Counted from the first letter of the stretch, positions 1 through 6,510 are shown. The stretch: 6,954 bases of DNA from an uncultured Lachnospiraceae bacterium (GCA_900557385.1 USSP01000100.1:1-6954), one strand, 5' to 3'. Numbers and translations are program-made. The notes: generated by a model not told the origin, from the sequence alone.

Positions 1-861
1 CAGCCTCTTCTTAAGCTTGCGGAAACAGCAAATGAAGTGGCAGATGGGAACTTTGAGGTTCCTCAAATCGAGATTTACACCAATGATGAAGTGGGAGTTG
101 TGACAAGGGCATTTAACAAAATGGTACTGAGTATTCAGGATTACATAACCAGGCTTCGTCAAAGCATGGAGACAGAGCGGCAGATGCAGGAAAAGGAATT
201 GCGTATGGAAGCACATCTGAAGGATGCACAGCTAAAGTATCTGCAGGCACAGATCAATCCCCATTTTCTGTTTAATACGTTAAATGCCGGGGCGCAGCTT
301 GCCATGATGGAAGATGCGGAGAAAACCTACGAATATATACAAAATGTTGCAGACTTTTTCCGCTATAGTGTAAAGAAAGACTATGGGAGTGTTTCGCTGG
401 AAGAAGAAATTAAACTGGTAGATCATTATATTTATATTATCAATGTTCGTTTTTCTGGTGACATTCAATATAGCAAGCAAATCGACAATCGGCTGATAAA
501 GGTATCGGTTCCGGCTATGATATTACAGCCTCTTGTGGAAAACTGTGTCAATCATGGCATCCGGGGAATTGAATGGGAAGGCAGGATTTTGTTGTCTGTG
601 TACCGGGATAACAACAAAATCTGCGTCAGCGTGAAGGATAACGGAATCGGGTTAAGCCAGGAACGGATTGATCAGATCCTCAGTGGAAAATTGCAGGTTT
701 CCGATGAGAATAAGGATTCAAATGGAGTCGGTCTGGATAATGTGATTCATCGCCTTTCCTTGTTTTTCGGCAAAGAAGATGTTCTATGTATCAAAAGTGA
801 TGGCCCAAACCTGGGAACGGAATTTATCATTCAGATTCCGCTGAATGAAGATAACGGATAG
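1..861 (+). CDS. Sensor histidine kinase, YesM/LytS type (5' end missing)
   Basis: Membrane sensor kinase that autophosphorylates on histidine and passes the phosphate to the downstream response regulator. The frame is open from base 1, so the true start, the extracellular sensor domain and the membrane segments lie upstream; the GTG at 37 is internal to the HAMP domain and is not a start. In the 286 visible codons, 1-48 are a HAMP linker (ends in an AFNKM motif) and 50-75 a charged, coiled-coil-like stretch. Codons 77-151 match the His_kinase family (PF06580 type), with the phosphoacceptor His88 in QINPHFLFNTLN. The ATPase region follows: N box QPLVENCVNHG (Asn181, Asn184), G1 box DNGIGL (213-218), G2 box NGVGLDN (241-247). 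All catalytic motifs look intact. The regulator gene starts 11 bases after the stop, so the two form a pair. Family assignment is secure; the ligand cannot be read from this fragment. Confidence 0.95.
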   Translation, partial: QPLLKLAETANEVADGNFEVPQIEIYTNDEVGVVTRAFNKMVLSIQDYITRLRQSMETERQMQEKELRMEAHLKDAQLKYLQAQINPHFLFNTLNAGAQLAMMEDAEKTYEYIQNVADFFRYSVKKDYGSVSLEEEIKLVDHYIYIINVRFSGDIQYSKQIDNRLIKVSVPAMILQPLVENCVNHGIRGIEWEGRILLSVYRDNNKICVSVKDNGIGLSQERIDQILSGKLQVSDENKDSNGVGLDNVIHRLSLFFGKEDVLCIKSDGPNLGTEFIIQIPLNEDNG

Positions 862-872
862 GGGAGAAGGAT

Positions 873-2483
873 ATGTACAAAATTATGCTGGCGGACGATG
901 AGGGAATCGTCATTGACGCCTTAAGCTTTATCATTCAGAAAAATTTCGGAGACAGCTGTATCATTGAATCGGCTAAAACCGGAAGAAGTGTCATTGAACT
1001 GGCAGAACGTTTCCGTCCGGATATTGCTTTTATGGATATTCAGATGCCGGGAATTAACGGAATCGATGCCATCAAGGAAATTAAAAATACATGCCCCAAT
1101 ACAATTTTTATTATTCTCAGTGCTTATGACCGTTTCGACTATGCCAAGCAGGTGCTGAGTATGGGAGTGCTTGATTACATTAATAAACCGATTGAAAAAA
1201 ACGTGATCATCGATGTGCTTCATAAAGCAATAAAGGAAGTGGAAAGTTCCAGGGAAAAAAGAAGTAATGATCTGCTGATTCGGGAAAAACTGGAGACAGT
1301 GGTTCCGATTATTGAAAGCGGACTGATTTATTCCATTCTGTTTCAGGATAATTATGAGCAGGATACAGAACGTTATCGGCAGCTTCTGGGCGTAGAAGAA
1401 GAGCAGGGATATATCATGATACTCCAGTGCGGTGACGAACAGAAGGATGGTCAGCTTACGAACACGGTGGGAACCGGCGTCCGTGTACAATCCTGTTATC
1501 AGGAAATCCGGGAAATCATTAAAGAATTTTTTTCGGGTGTTGTGGGTCCCATGATGGCAAACAGGGTCATTGTATATGTGCCTGTTGCAGAGGAAACAGA
1601 TTCCGAAGAATATGACAGCCGTATTGCGGTGATCGAGAAAGCGAGAAAAATGGTGCAGAAGCTTTCCAGGCGAATTGATGCAAAATTCCGCGTGGGAATT
1701 GGTTCGGTGGTGCCATTGGAAAGGGCAGGACAATCCTATTCCGAAGCAATCAATTCCTTCCGGATTTCCCATGGAAGTGTCGCGCATGCAAAGGATCTTC
1801 CGATGTGGTGCGGTTATGAGGATGATTATCCGATTCAGACAGAGAAGAAATTGTTTGCTTTTATTGAAGAGGGAAATCTGGAGGGGGCTACAACAGAGGC
1901 AACCAGCTTTTTTAACTGGATGGTGGATAGTAATGCGGACAAAATGATGAGCATAAAATTAAAAGCATTGGAGTTTGTGCTATGGGCGGAGCATATCAGC
2001 TATGAGAGCGGTGGAATGACTTATCGCTTCGGCTCCCGGCAGGATTACCTGAATCGCATTAATGGGATGAACCATTATGAAGAGATTCGCACCTGGTTCC
2101 TTACCAAAATCCAGGATGCATGTCGAAATGTAGTGACGAAAAAGGAAGAACAGGAAACCAATCTGATTACCATAGCCAGAGAGTATATTGACCATCATTA
2201 TCAAAATGAGCTTTCTTTAGATGAAACCAGCCGCCAGGTGAATATCAGTCCCTATTATTTCAGTAAGCTTTTCAAGGAAGAAATGGGTCAGAGCTTCATT
2301 GAATATGTGACCGGAATCCGAATAGAGAAAGCAAAGGAATTGTTGACAACTACGGATAAAAGCATGAAGGAAATCTGCAACGCGGTGGGATATGCAGATC
2401 CCAACTATTTCAGTCGGACTTTTAAGAAAAATGTAGGATACACACCTACAGAATTCAAGGAAAAGAAAGAAGAATCCTTATGA
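873..2483 (+). CDS. Response regulator, YesN type (receiver + AraC DNA-binding domain)
   Basis: Cytoplasmic transcription factor controlled by phosphorylation from the kinase encoded just upstream. Its 536 residues show three parts. Residues 1-120 are a receiver domain with acidic pocket Asp8/Asp9, phosphoacceptor Asp55 in FMDIQMPG, Ser83 and Lys105 (NKP). Residues about 121-424 are the variable middle region of YesN proteins; FRVGIGS near 271-277 fits the degenerate GGDEF-like domain of this family, with no GGDEF catalytic motif visible. Residues about 430-530 are an AraC/XylS domain with two helix-turn-helix units (447-472 and 498-525, the latter with the typical GYADPNYFSRTFKK). The ATG at 873 is preceded by a purine-rich site at 861-870 that overlaps the kinase stop. 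Its last codons overlap the next start. The likely target, by proximity, is the chvE promoter region at 3533-3703; that is inference. Confidence 0.95.
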   Translation: MYKIMLADDEGIVIDALSFIIQKNFGDSCIIESAKTGRSVIELAERFRPDIAFMDIQMPGINGIDAIKEIKNTCPNTIFIILSAYDRFDYAKQVLSMGVLDYINKPIEKNVIIDVLHKAIKEVESSREKRSNDLLIREKLETVVPIIESGLIYSILFQDNYEQDTERYRQLLGVEEEQGYIMILQCGDEQKDGQLTNTVGTGVRVQSCYQEIREIIKEFFSGVVGPMMANRVIVYVPVAEETDSEEYDSRIAVIEKARKMVQKLSRRIDAKFRVGIGSVVPLERAGQSYSEAINSFRISHGSVAHAKDLPMWCGYEDDYPIQTEKKLFAFIEEGNLEGATTEATSFFNWMVDSNADKMMSIKLKALEFVLWAEHISYESGGMTYRFGSRQDYLNRINGMNHYEEIRTWFLTKIQDACRNVVTKKEEQETNLITIAREYIDHHYQNELSLDETSRQVNISPYYFSKLFKEEMGQSFIEYVTGIRIEKAKELLTTTDKSMKEICNAVGYADPNYFSRTFKKNVGYTPTEFKEKKEESL

Positions 2484-3532
2484 GACAGAGAAAATTTTTT
2501 TACATAGTGCTGTTGTCTGTTTTACTGACTTTTTCCGGCTGCGGAAAAACGGAAGACAACGGAAATGAGACAAAGATACAGGAGACACAGGAGGACAATA
2601 AAATCCAGATTGCCTGTTGTTTTGATAATTTCGTAGTGGAACGCTGGCAGAGGGATCGGGATGTGTTTGTCTCCACGGCACAGGAACTGGGAGCAGAGGT
2701 TAATGTACAAAACGGAAACGGAGATGTGCAGGAGCAGATCCGGCAGATTGAATACTTTATTGATAAAAAAGCAGATGTGCTGGTGATTGTTCCCATTGAT
2801 TCGGAATCTTTGACGAATGTGATCAAAAAGGCAAAAAATGCCGGCATTAAGGTGATTTCCTATGACAGGCTTGCTCTGCAATCCGATTGTGATTTGTATA
2901 TCTCCTTTGATAATAAGATGGTTGGCGAATTAATGGGAAAGGGAATGGCACTGAAGCTTCATAAAGGAGATCGGGCTGTGATGATTTGTGGAGCGGCAGA
3001 AGACAGCAATGTTGCCTTGGTAGAAGAAGGCTTTCGTCGTGTTGCCGCCGAAAACGGAATAGAGATTACCGATTGTGTTTACATGGACAACTGGAAAGCA
3101 GATCTGGCAGGGCAATATGTTTCCGAACATATAGACGCAGTCCGGGAAGTACAGGGAATTATGTGTGGAAATGATGACCTGGCAAGAGAAGTAGTGAGAG
3201 TTCTGGCCGAAAATCGTCTGGCGGGAAAAATCTGTGTGGTTGGTCAGGATGCAGATCTGGAAGCCTGCCAGAGAATTGTGGCAGATACGCAATGTATGAC
3301 GGTATACAAGCCGATAGAAAAGCTGGCAAAGGCAGCAGCGGAGTATGCAGTGGCATTGGCAAAAGGAGAAGAAATGGAGGTCACGGAAACCTGCAATGAC
3401 GGAAAGTATGAAGTCCCCTATGTGAAGCTGCAGCCTTTATCGGTCACAAAAAGCAATATGGATGCAATCATTATCGCCAGCGGTTTCCATTTGCGGGAAG
3501 ATGTATATATCGATAGACCTAAAGTACAATAG
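2480..3532 (+). CDS. XylF-like sugar-binding lipoprotein, probable sensory partner of the kinase (XylFII-like)
   Basis: Predicted extracytoplasmic lipoprotein of 350 residues that binds an aldose. It has a hydrophobic signal peptide (5-19) and a lipidation site at Cys21 (TFSGC). The rest is a periplasmic-binding-protein fold (PBP type 1) closest by eye to XylF: ERWQRDRD (54-61), SYDRL (127-131), SFDN (142-145), EDSN (174-177), GNDD (230-233), GQDAD (255-259), VYKPIEKLA (275-283) and a typical SGFH..EDVY end. It starts at an ATGA overlap with the regulator stop and has only a weak AAGAAG site upstream, so translation probably depends on coupling. Its place within the kinase-regulator operon, not next to the ATPase and permease, suggests sensing rather than transport, as for XylFII of the C. 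beijerinckii XylFII-LytS-YesN system. It could instead be a second binding protein for the transporter. The fold is near certain; the sensory role is inferred. Confidence 0.85.
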   Translation: MRQRKFFYIVLLSVLLTFSGCGKTEDNGNETKIQETQEDNKIQIACCFDNFVVERWQRDRDVFVSTAQELGAEVNVQNGNGDVQEQIRQIEYFIDKKADVLVIVPIDSESLTNVIKKAKNAGIKVISYDRLALQSDCDLYISFDNKMVGELMGKGMALKLHKGDRAVMICGAAEDSNVALVEEGFRRVAAENGIEITDCVYMDNWKADLAGQYVSEHIDAVREVQGIMCGNDDLAREVVRVLAENRLAGKICVVGQDADLEACQRIVADTQCMTVYKPIEKLAKAAAEYAVALAKGEEMEVTETCNDGKYEVPYVKLQPLSVTKSNMDAIIIASGFHLREDVYIDRPKVQ

Positions 3533-3540
3533 GATAAAAT

Positions 3541-3560
3541 TGCACTTTCAAAAAAGTGCA
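3541..3560. repeat. Perfect inverted repeat TGCACTTT-CAAA-AAAGTGCA
   Basis: Eight-base arms (3541-3548 and 3553-3560) are exactly complementary around a 4-base loop, starting 9 bases after the stop of the XylF-like gene. On the + strand an A-rich stretch follows, not a T run, so it is not a standard intrinsic terminator. It may protect the mRNA 3' end or be part of a protein-binding site, since its right arm belongs to the direct repeat at 3549-3573. Confidence 0.6.
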
Positions 3561-3573
3561 GACAAAAAAGTGC
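3549..3573. repeat. Direct repeat, two copies of CAAAAAAGTGC (candidate regulator site)
   Basis: Identical 11-base copies lie at 3549-3559 and 3563-3573, separated by AGA, so the period is 14 bases. AraC-family activators often bind direct repeats upstream of a weak -35. The copies sit just upstream of one of the weak promoter candidates (poor -35 near 3578, CATAAA at 3602). The repeat is plainly seen; binding by the adjacent AraC-type regulator is inference. Confidence 0.45.
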
Positions 3574-3647
3574 TAGGTTCATCCGAATAGGAAATCAGAA
3601 TCATAAAAATGTGAAGAACCATAACAACTAAAGTCACGCCTCCCTAT

Positions 3648-3661
3648 GTTAATGTATTAAC
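3648..3661. repeat. Palindrome GTTAAT-GT-ATTAAC
   Basis: Perfect 6-base arms around a 2-base centre, 42 bases upstream of the chvE start. The short centre makes an RNA hairpin unlikely, so a dimeric-protein operator is the better reading. It overlaps a weak -10 candidate (TATTAA at 3655) and could then be a repressor site. No regulator is identified for it. Confidence 0.35.
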
Positions 3662-3676
3662 TGTAACAAGCAGTTA
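3658..3676 (+). repeat. Inverted repeat TAACTG-N7-CAGTTA
   Basis: Six-base perfectly complementary arms (3658-3663 and 3671-3676) with a 7-base loop. It lies inside a larger possible pairing between CCTCCCT (3639-3645) and the ribosome site AGGGAGG (3685-3691), so in RNA the two could form a nested structure. It also overlaps the palindrome at 3648-3661, and both cannot be used at once. Confidence 0.35.
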
Positions 3677-3683
3677 TCAAACA

Positions 3684-3691
3684 AAGGGAGG
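3684..3691 (+). promoter_or_regulatory. Ribosome binding site of chvE
   Basis: AAGGGAGG is a strong Shine-Dalgarno match. The gap from its last G to the ATG at 3704 is 12 bases, longer than the usual 5-9, and consists of a T6 run followed by A-rich sequence. No other in-frame start lies nearer, and the following residues form a clear lipoprotein signal peptide, so the ATG at 3704 stands. Confidence 0.8.
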
Positions 3692-3703
3692 TTTTTTAAA
3701 ACA

Positions 3704-4891
3704 ATGAGAAAAAAATTACTCAGCATGTTACTTGCATCAACAATGGTAGTCGGAGCACTTACCGGATGTGGTTCCTCTACAGCATCTGCTCCTGCAGAGA
3801 CCAAAACAGAGGAATCTGCAGCTAAGACAGAGGACGCTGCTCCGGCAGAAGATACCGCAAGCGCAGATGGTTCTGTTCAGGTTGGTATTGTTCTTCCTAC
3901 CAAGGATGAGCCCAGATGGTTACAGGATCAGGCACAGTTCGAGAAGATTCTCAGCGATGCCGGTTTCACCAATCAGGTATTATTCAGCCAGGGTTCCTCT
4001 GCAACAGAGAAAACCAATGTAGAGACTTTAATCTCTCAGGGCATTGATGTACTGATTATCTGTGCACAGGATGGTGCAGCAGCTGCTGCAGCTGCTGAGG
4101 CAGCAAAGGCAGAAGGCGTTACCGTTATCGCTTATGACAGACTGATTACCGGTACCGATGCTGTTGATTATTATGTAACCTTTGATAGCTTTGCCGTAGG
4201 TCAGGCACAGGGACAGTTCTTAATTGACAATGCTCCTGAAGGAAGTGATATTCCTCTTTACCTGTATGCAGGTGCAGCTACCGATAACAATGCATTCATC
4301 TTCTTCCAGGGTGCATGGAGCGTTCTGCAGCCCAAGGTTGCTGATGGCACTTTCAAGATTGTAAACTCCGATGCAGCAGTTGGTCTTCAGGATAAAGCAG
4401 AGCTGACCCGTGAAGAATTAAGTACCATTATCGGTCAGGTTACAACTGATTGGGACTTCAACGTAGCAAAATCCAAAGCAGAAGCAAACTTAACAGCAAA
4501 CGGTACCGATGCAAAGGGTGATGTATGCATCCTTGCTCCTAATGATGGTACTTCCCGTGCAATCGCAGATGCATTCTCTACCGATAAGGATGTAACAAGC
4601 TACATCATTTCCGGTCAGGATGCTGAGAAAGCTTCCATCCAGTACATCATCGATGGCAAACAGTCCATGACTGTATTCAAGGATACCCGTACTCTGGCAG
4701 CTGATTCTGTAGCAATGGCAGTTTCCGTATTAAAGGGTGAGACTCCTGCAACGGATACTACATACAACAATGAAGCAAAAGATGTTCCTGCAAAACAGAC
4801 AGATGTAGTTGTTGTAACCAAAGACAATGTAAAATCTGCATTGATTGATTCCGGATATTACGAGGCTGGTGACTTTACCGGATTAGAGTAA
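3704..4891 (+). CDS. chvE: ChvE-type monosaccharide-binding lipoprotein of an ABC importer
   Basis: Extracytoplasmic sugar receptor delivering aldoses to the ATPase/permease encoded next. Of 395 residues, 1-21 are a lipoprotein signal peptide with lipidation at Cys22 (ALTGC). Residues 23-57 are a low-complexity Ala/Ser/Thr/Glu linker, and the rest is a PBP type 1 sugar-binding fold. It shares with ChvE the motifs LPTK..PRW (64-72), AYDRLI (143-148), TDNNAF (193-198), SVLQP (206-210), SGQDAE (303-308), FKDTR (325-329) and a SGYY near the C-terminus. ChvE-family proteins bind several sugars such as arabinose, xylose, galactose and glucose; which one here is not readable. All six Arg codons are AGA or CGT, unlike the mixed Arg codons of the upstream regulatory genes, which suggests high expression. 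A hairpin after the stop may keep its mRNA more abundant than that of the transporter genes. An Ala-rich run at 125-132 is unusual. A XylF or RbsB identity is less likely. Confidence 0.93.
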   Translation: MRKKLLSMLLASTMVVGALTGCGSSTASAPAETKTEESAAKTEDAAPAEDTASADGSVQVGIVLPTKDEPRWLQDQAQFEKILSDAGFTNQVLFSQGSSATEKTNVETLISQGIDVLIICAQDGAAAAAAAEAAKAEGVTVIAYDRLITGTDAVDYYVTFDSFAVGQAQGQFLIDNAPEGSDIPLYLYAGAATDNNAFIFFQGAWSVLQPKVADGTFKIVNSDAAVGLQDKAELTREELSTIIGQVTTDWDFNVAKSKAEANLTANGTDAKGDVCILAPNDGTSRAIADAFSTDKDVTSYIISGQDAEKASIQYIIDGKQSMTVFKDTRTLAADSVAMAVSVLKGETPATDTTYNNEAKDVPAKQTDVVVVTKDNVKSALIDSGYYEAGDFTGLE

Positions 4892-4922
4892 TAGAAATAA
4901 AGAATCTCAGTGGAAGATAGAC

Positions 4923-4970
4923 GGGCCGACCTTATTCATCTTAGTGAGGTATAAGGTCGGCTCTATTTTA
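4923..4970 (+). terminator. Hairpin with short T run between chvE and mmsA (probable attenuator)
   Basis: Arms at 4923-4935 and 4951-4963 pair over 13 bases (one G-U) around a 15-base loop, followed by CTATTTTA. The core GCCGACCTTAT/ATAAGGTCGGC is a perfect 11-base match. The T run is short and interrupted, so partial termination or a 3' stabiliser for the chvE mRNA is more likely than complete stop; the mmsA ribosome site begins right at its end. Such a device commonly lowers transporter relative to binding-protein expression. Confidence 0.75.
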
Positions 4971-4976
4971 AGGAGG
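4970..4976 (+). promoter_or_regulatory. Ribosome binding site of mmsA (decides a GTG start)
   Basis: AAGGAGG is a near-consensus site 7 bases before the GTG at 4984. The next in-frame ATG (5005) has no such site and would remove the conserved N-terminal strand, so GTG is chosen. Confidence 0.85.
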
Positions 4977-4983
4977 TCCGGCA

Positions 4984-6510
4984 GTGGCAGACTATATATT
5001 GGAAATGAAGGACATTACGAAAACCTTCCCAGGTGTTAAGGCGTTAAGTGATGTTAACTTTAAAGTAAAACGTGGCGAGATTCATTGCCTGGTAGGTGAG
5101 AATGGAGCCGGAAAATCTACTTTGATGAAGGTACTTTCCGGTGTATACAGCTATGGCAGCTATACAGGCGATATCGTTTATAACGGTGAAGTACAGCAGT
5201 TTAAATCAATTGCAGACAGTGAAGAAAAAGGAATCGCAATTATTTATCAGGAATTAGCGTTGATTCCTGAATTGAGTGTGTACGAAAATATTTATTTCGG
5301 ACATGAAATTATGAAGGGAAAGTCGATTGACTGGAATGAAACAATCGTAAGAGCCAAGGAAGTTTTGGAAAAGGTTCGCTTACATATTGACCCTTCGATG
5401 AAAGTAAAAGAACTGGGTGTTGGTAATCAGCAGCTGGTTGAAATCGCAAAAGCATTAAGCAAAAATGTTAAATTATTAATTTTGGATGAGCCAACAGCCT
5501 CCTTGAATGAAGATGACAGCCAGAATCTGTTGAATCTGATTAAAGAGCTGAAAGAGCAGGGTGTTACATGTATCATGATTTCCCATAAGTTAAAGGAAAT
5601 CATGGCGATTGCAGATACCATTACTGTTTTGAGAGATGGTGCGACAATCTGTTCCATGGATGCTGCTTCTGAGGAAATCACAGAGGCAAAAATCATTAAA
5701 AACATGGTTGGAAGAGAAATTGATAACATTTATCCGAAACGTGAGAACGTAAATATCGGAGAAGTATGTTTTGAAATAAAAGACTGGACAGTGGATGATC
5801 CCGTAAAAGGGCGAGAGATCCTGCACCACGTTAATATGAAGGTACATAAAGGGGAAATTGTAGGCTTACAGGGACTCATGGGAGCGGGAAGAACGGAACT
5901 GGCACTGAGTATCTTTGGTAATACACCGGGGTATAAGATCACATCAGGAGAGCTTTATATCAACGGAGAGAAAAAGCATTTCCATAGTCCGAAAGCAGCA
6001 GTACAGTCCGGCCTTGCCTATGTTACCGAGGATCGAAAAGGAAATGGCCTGGTATTGATCCAGGATATTAAATATAACATTTCCGTGACCAATCTGGAGG
6101 CACTGCAGAACGGACTTTCCATTAATGAGAATGAAGAAATCATGATGGCAAACTCCTACCGGAATTCCATCAATATCAAGGCACCTTCTATTTTACAGAA
6201 GGTAGGTAATTTAAGCGGAGGAAACCAGCAGAAGGTACAGATTGCAAAATGGCTGTTTGCCAAACCGAATATTCTGATTCTGGATGAACCTACCAGAGGT
6301 ATTGATGTAGGTGCAAAATATGAGATTTACTCATTAATGAATAAGCTGGTGGAACAGGGAATGAGTATTATCATGATATCCTCAGAGTTACCGGAAGTAC
6401 TGGGAATGAGCGATCGTTTGTATGTAATGTCCGAGGGAACCATCACCGGCGAGCTTTCTGCAGAGGAAGCAACAGAAGAAAAAGTCATGGCAATGGCCAT
6501 TCATTCATAG
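4984..6510 (+). CDS. mmsA: Sugar ABC importer ATP-binding protein, two nucleotide-binding domains (MmsA/GguA, XylG-like)
   Basis: Cytoplasmic ATPase that powers monosaccharide uptake through the permease encoded next. Its 508 residues match the usual size of this family and hold two ABC domains. Domain 1 has Walker A GENGAGKST (38-46), Q-loop YQE (88-90), a degenerate signature LGVGNQQ (144-150), Walker B LLILDEP (164-170) and the switch His201. Domain 2 has a degenerate Walker A GLMGAGRTE (297-305, Arg303 for Lys), a canonical signature LSGGNQQ (410-416), Walker B LILDEP (431-436) and Ser467 where the switch His would be. This asymmetry is normal for the MglA/RbsA/XylG group and implies one fully active ATP site. 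The start MADYILEMKDITKTFPGVKAL and the SYGSYTGDI segment fit GguA/MmsA and XylG rather than RbsA. It starts with GTG, 92 bases after chvE, across a hairpin. Confidence 0.95.
   Translation: MADYILEMKDITKTFPGVKALSDVNFKVKRGEIHCLVGENGAGKSTLMKVLSGVYSYGSYTGDIVYNGEVQQFKSIADSEEKGIAIIYQELALIPELSVYENIYFGHEIMKGKSIDWNETIVRAKEVLEKVRLHIDPSMKVKELGVGNQQLVEIAKALSKNVKLLILDEPTASLNEDDSQNLLNLIKELKEQGVTCIMISHKLKEIMAIADTITVLRDGATICSMDAASEEITEAKIIKNMVGREIDNIYPKRENVNIGEVCFEIKDWTVDDPVKGREILHHVNMKVHKGEIVGLQGLMGAGRTELALSIFGNTPGYKITSGELYINGEKKHFHSPKAAVQSGLAYVTEDRKGNGLVLIQDIKYNISVTNLEALQNGLSINENEEIMMANSYRNSINIKAPSILQKVGNLSGGNQQKVQIAKWLFAKPNILILDEPTRGIDVGAKYEIYSLMNKLVEQGMSIIMISSELPEVLGMSDRLYVMSEGTITGELSAEEATEEKVMAMAIHS

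Larger units (their letters stand above)
3533..3703 (+). promoter_or_regulatory. Regulatory gap between the sensor operon and chvE
   Basis: This 171-base stretch has no credible gene and must carry the signals for the highly expressed chvE gene unless that is read through from upstream. It contains, in order, a perfect hairpin-type repeat (3541-3560), an 11-base direct repeat (3549-3559 and 3563-3573), a spaced inverted pair GGTTCATC/GAAGAACC (3576-3583 and 3613-3620, 7 of 8 bases), an AT-rich palindrome (3648-3661), a second inverted repeat (3658-3676) and the ribosome site (3684-3691). No strong -35/-10 pair is visible. Weak -10 candidates are TAAAAT at 3535, CATAAA at 3602 and TATTAA at 3655, each with a poor -35, which would fit an activator-dependent promoter. 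The transcription start cannot be fixed from the sequence. Confidence 0.55.

Noticed and set aside
37..39. GTG as the start of the kinase gene
   Set aside because: The frame is open back to base 1 and the codons before 37 complete the HAMP domain, so the gene continues upstream of the window.
921..1787. Long open frame on the minus strand (288 codons)
   Set aside because: It lies wholly inside the response regulator gene, has no recognisable domain, and its residues look like antisense of a coding frame. The + strand gene has clear receiver and AraC motifs.
3541..3570. Intrinsic terminator after the XylF-like gene
   Set aside because: The hairpin is followed on the + strand by GACAAAAAAG, not by T residues; on the minus strand only a weak T run follows and no gene converges there.
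3646..3660. Leader peptide ATG TTA ATG TAT TAA before chvE
   Set aside because: Only four codons, with no ribosome site in front and no codons of regulatory meaning.
3662..3679. CcpA (cre) site in the chvE leader
   Set aside because: TGTAACAAGCAGTTATCA has cre-like ends but lacks the central CG and has the wrong length.
5095..6300. Defective ABC ATPase because of the missing Lys in the second Walker A
   Set aside because: Arg in the second Walker A and Ser in place of the switch His are normal in the MglA/RbsA/XylG group, so this is not evidence of decay.
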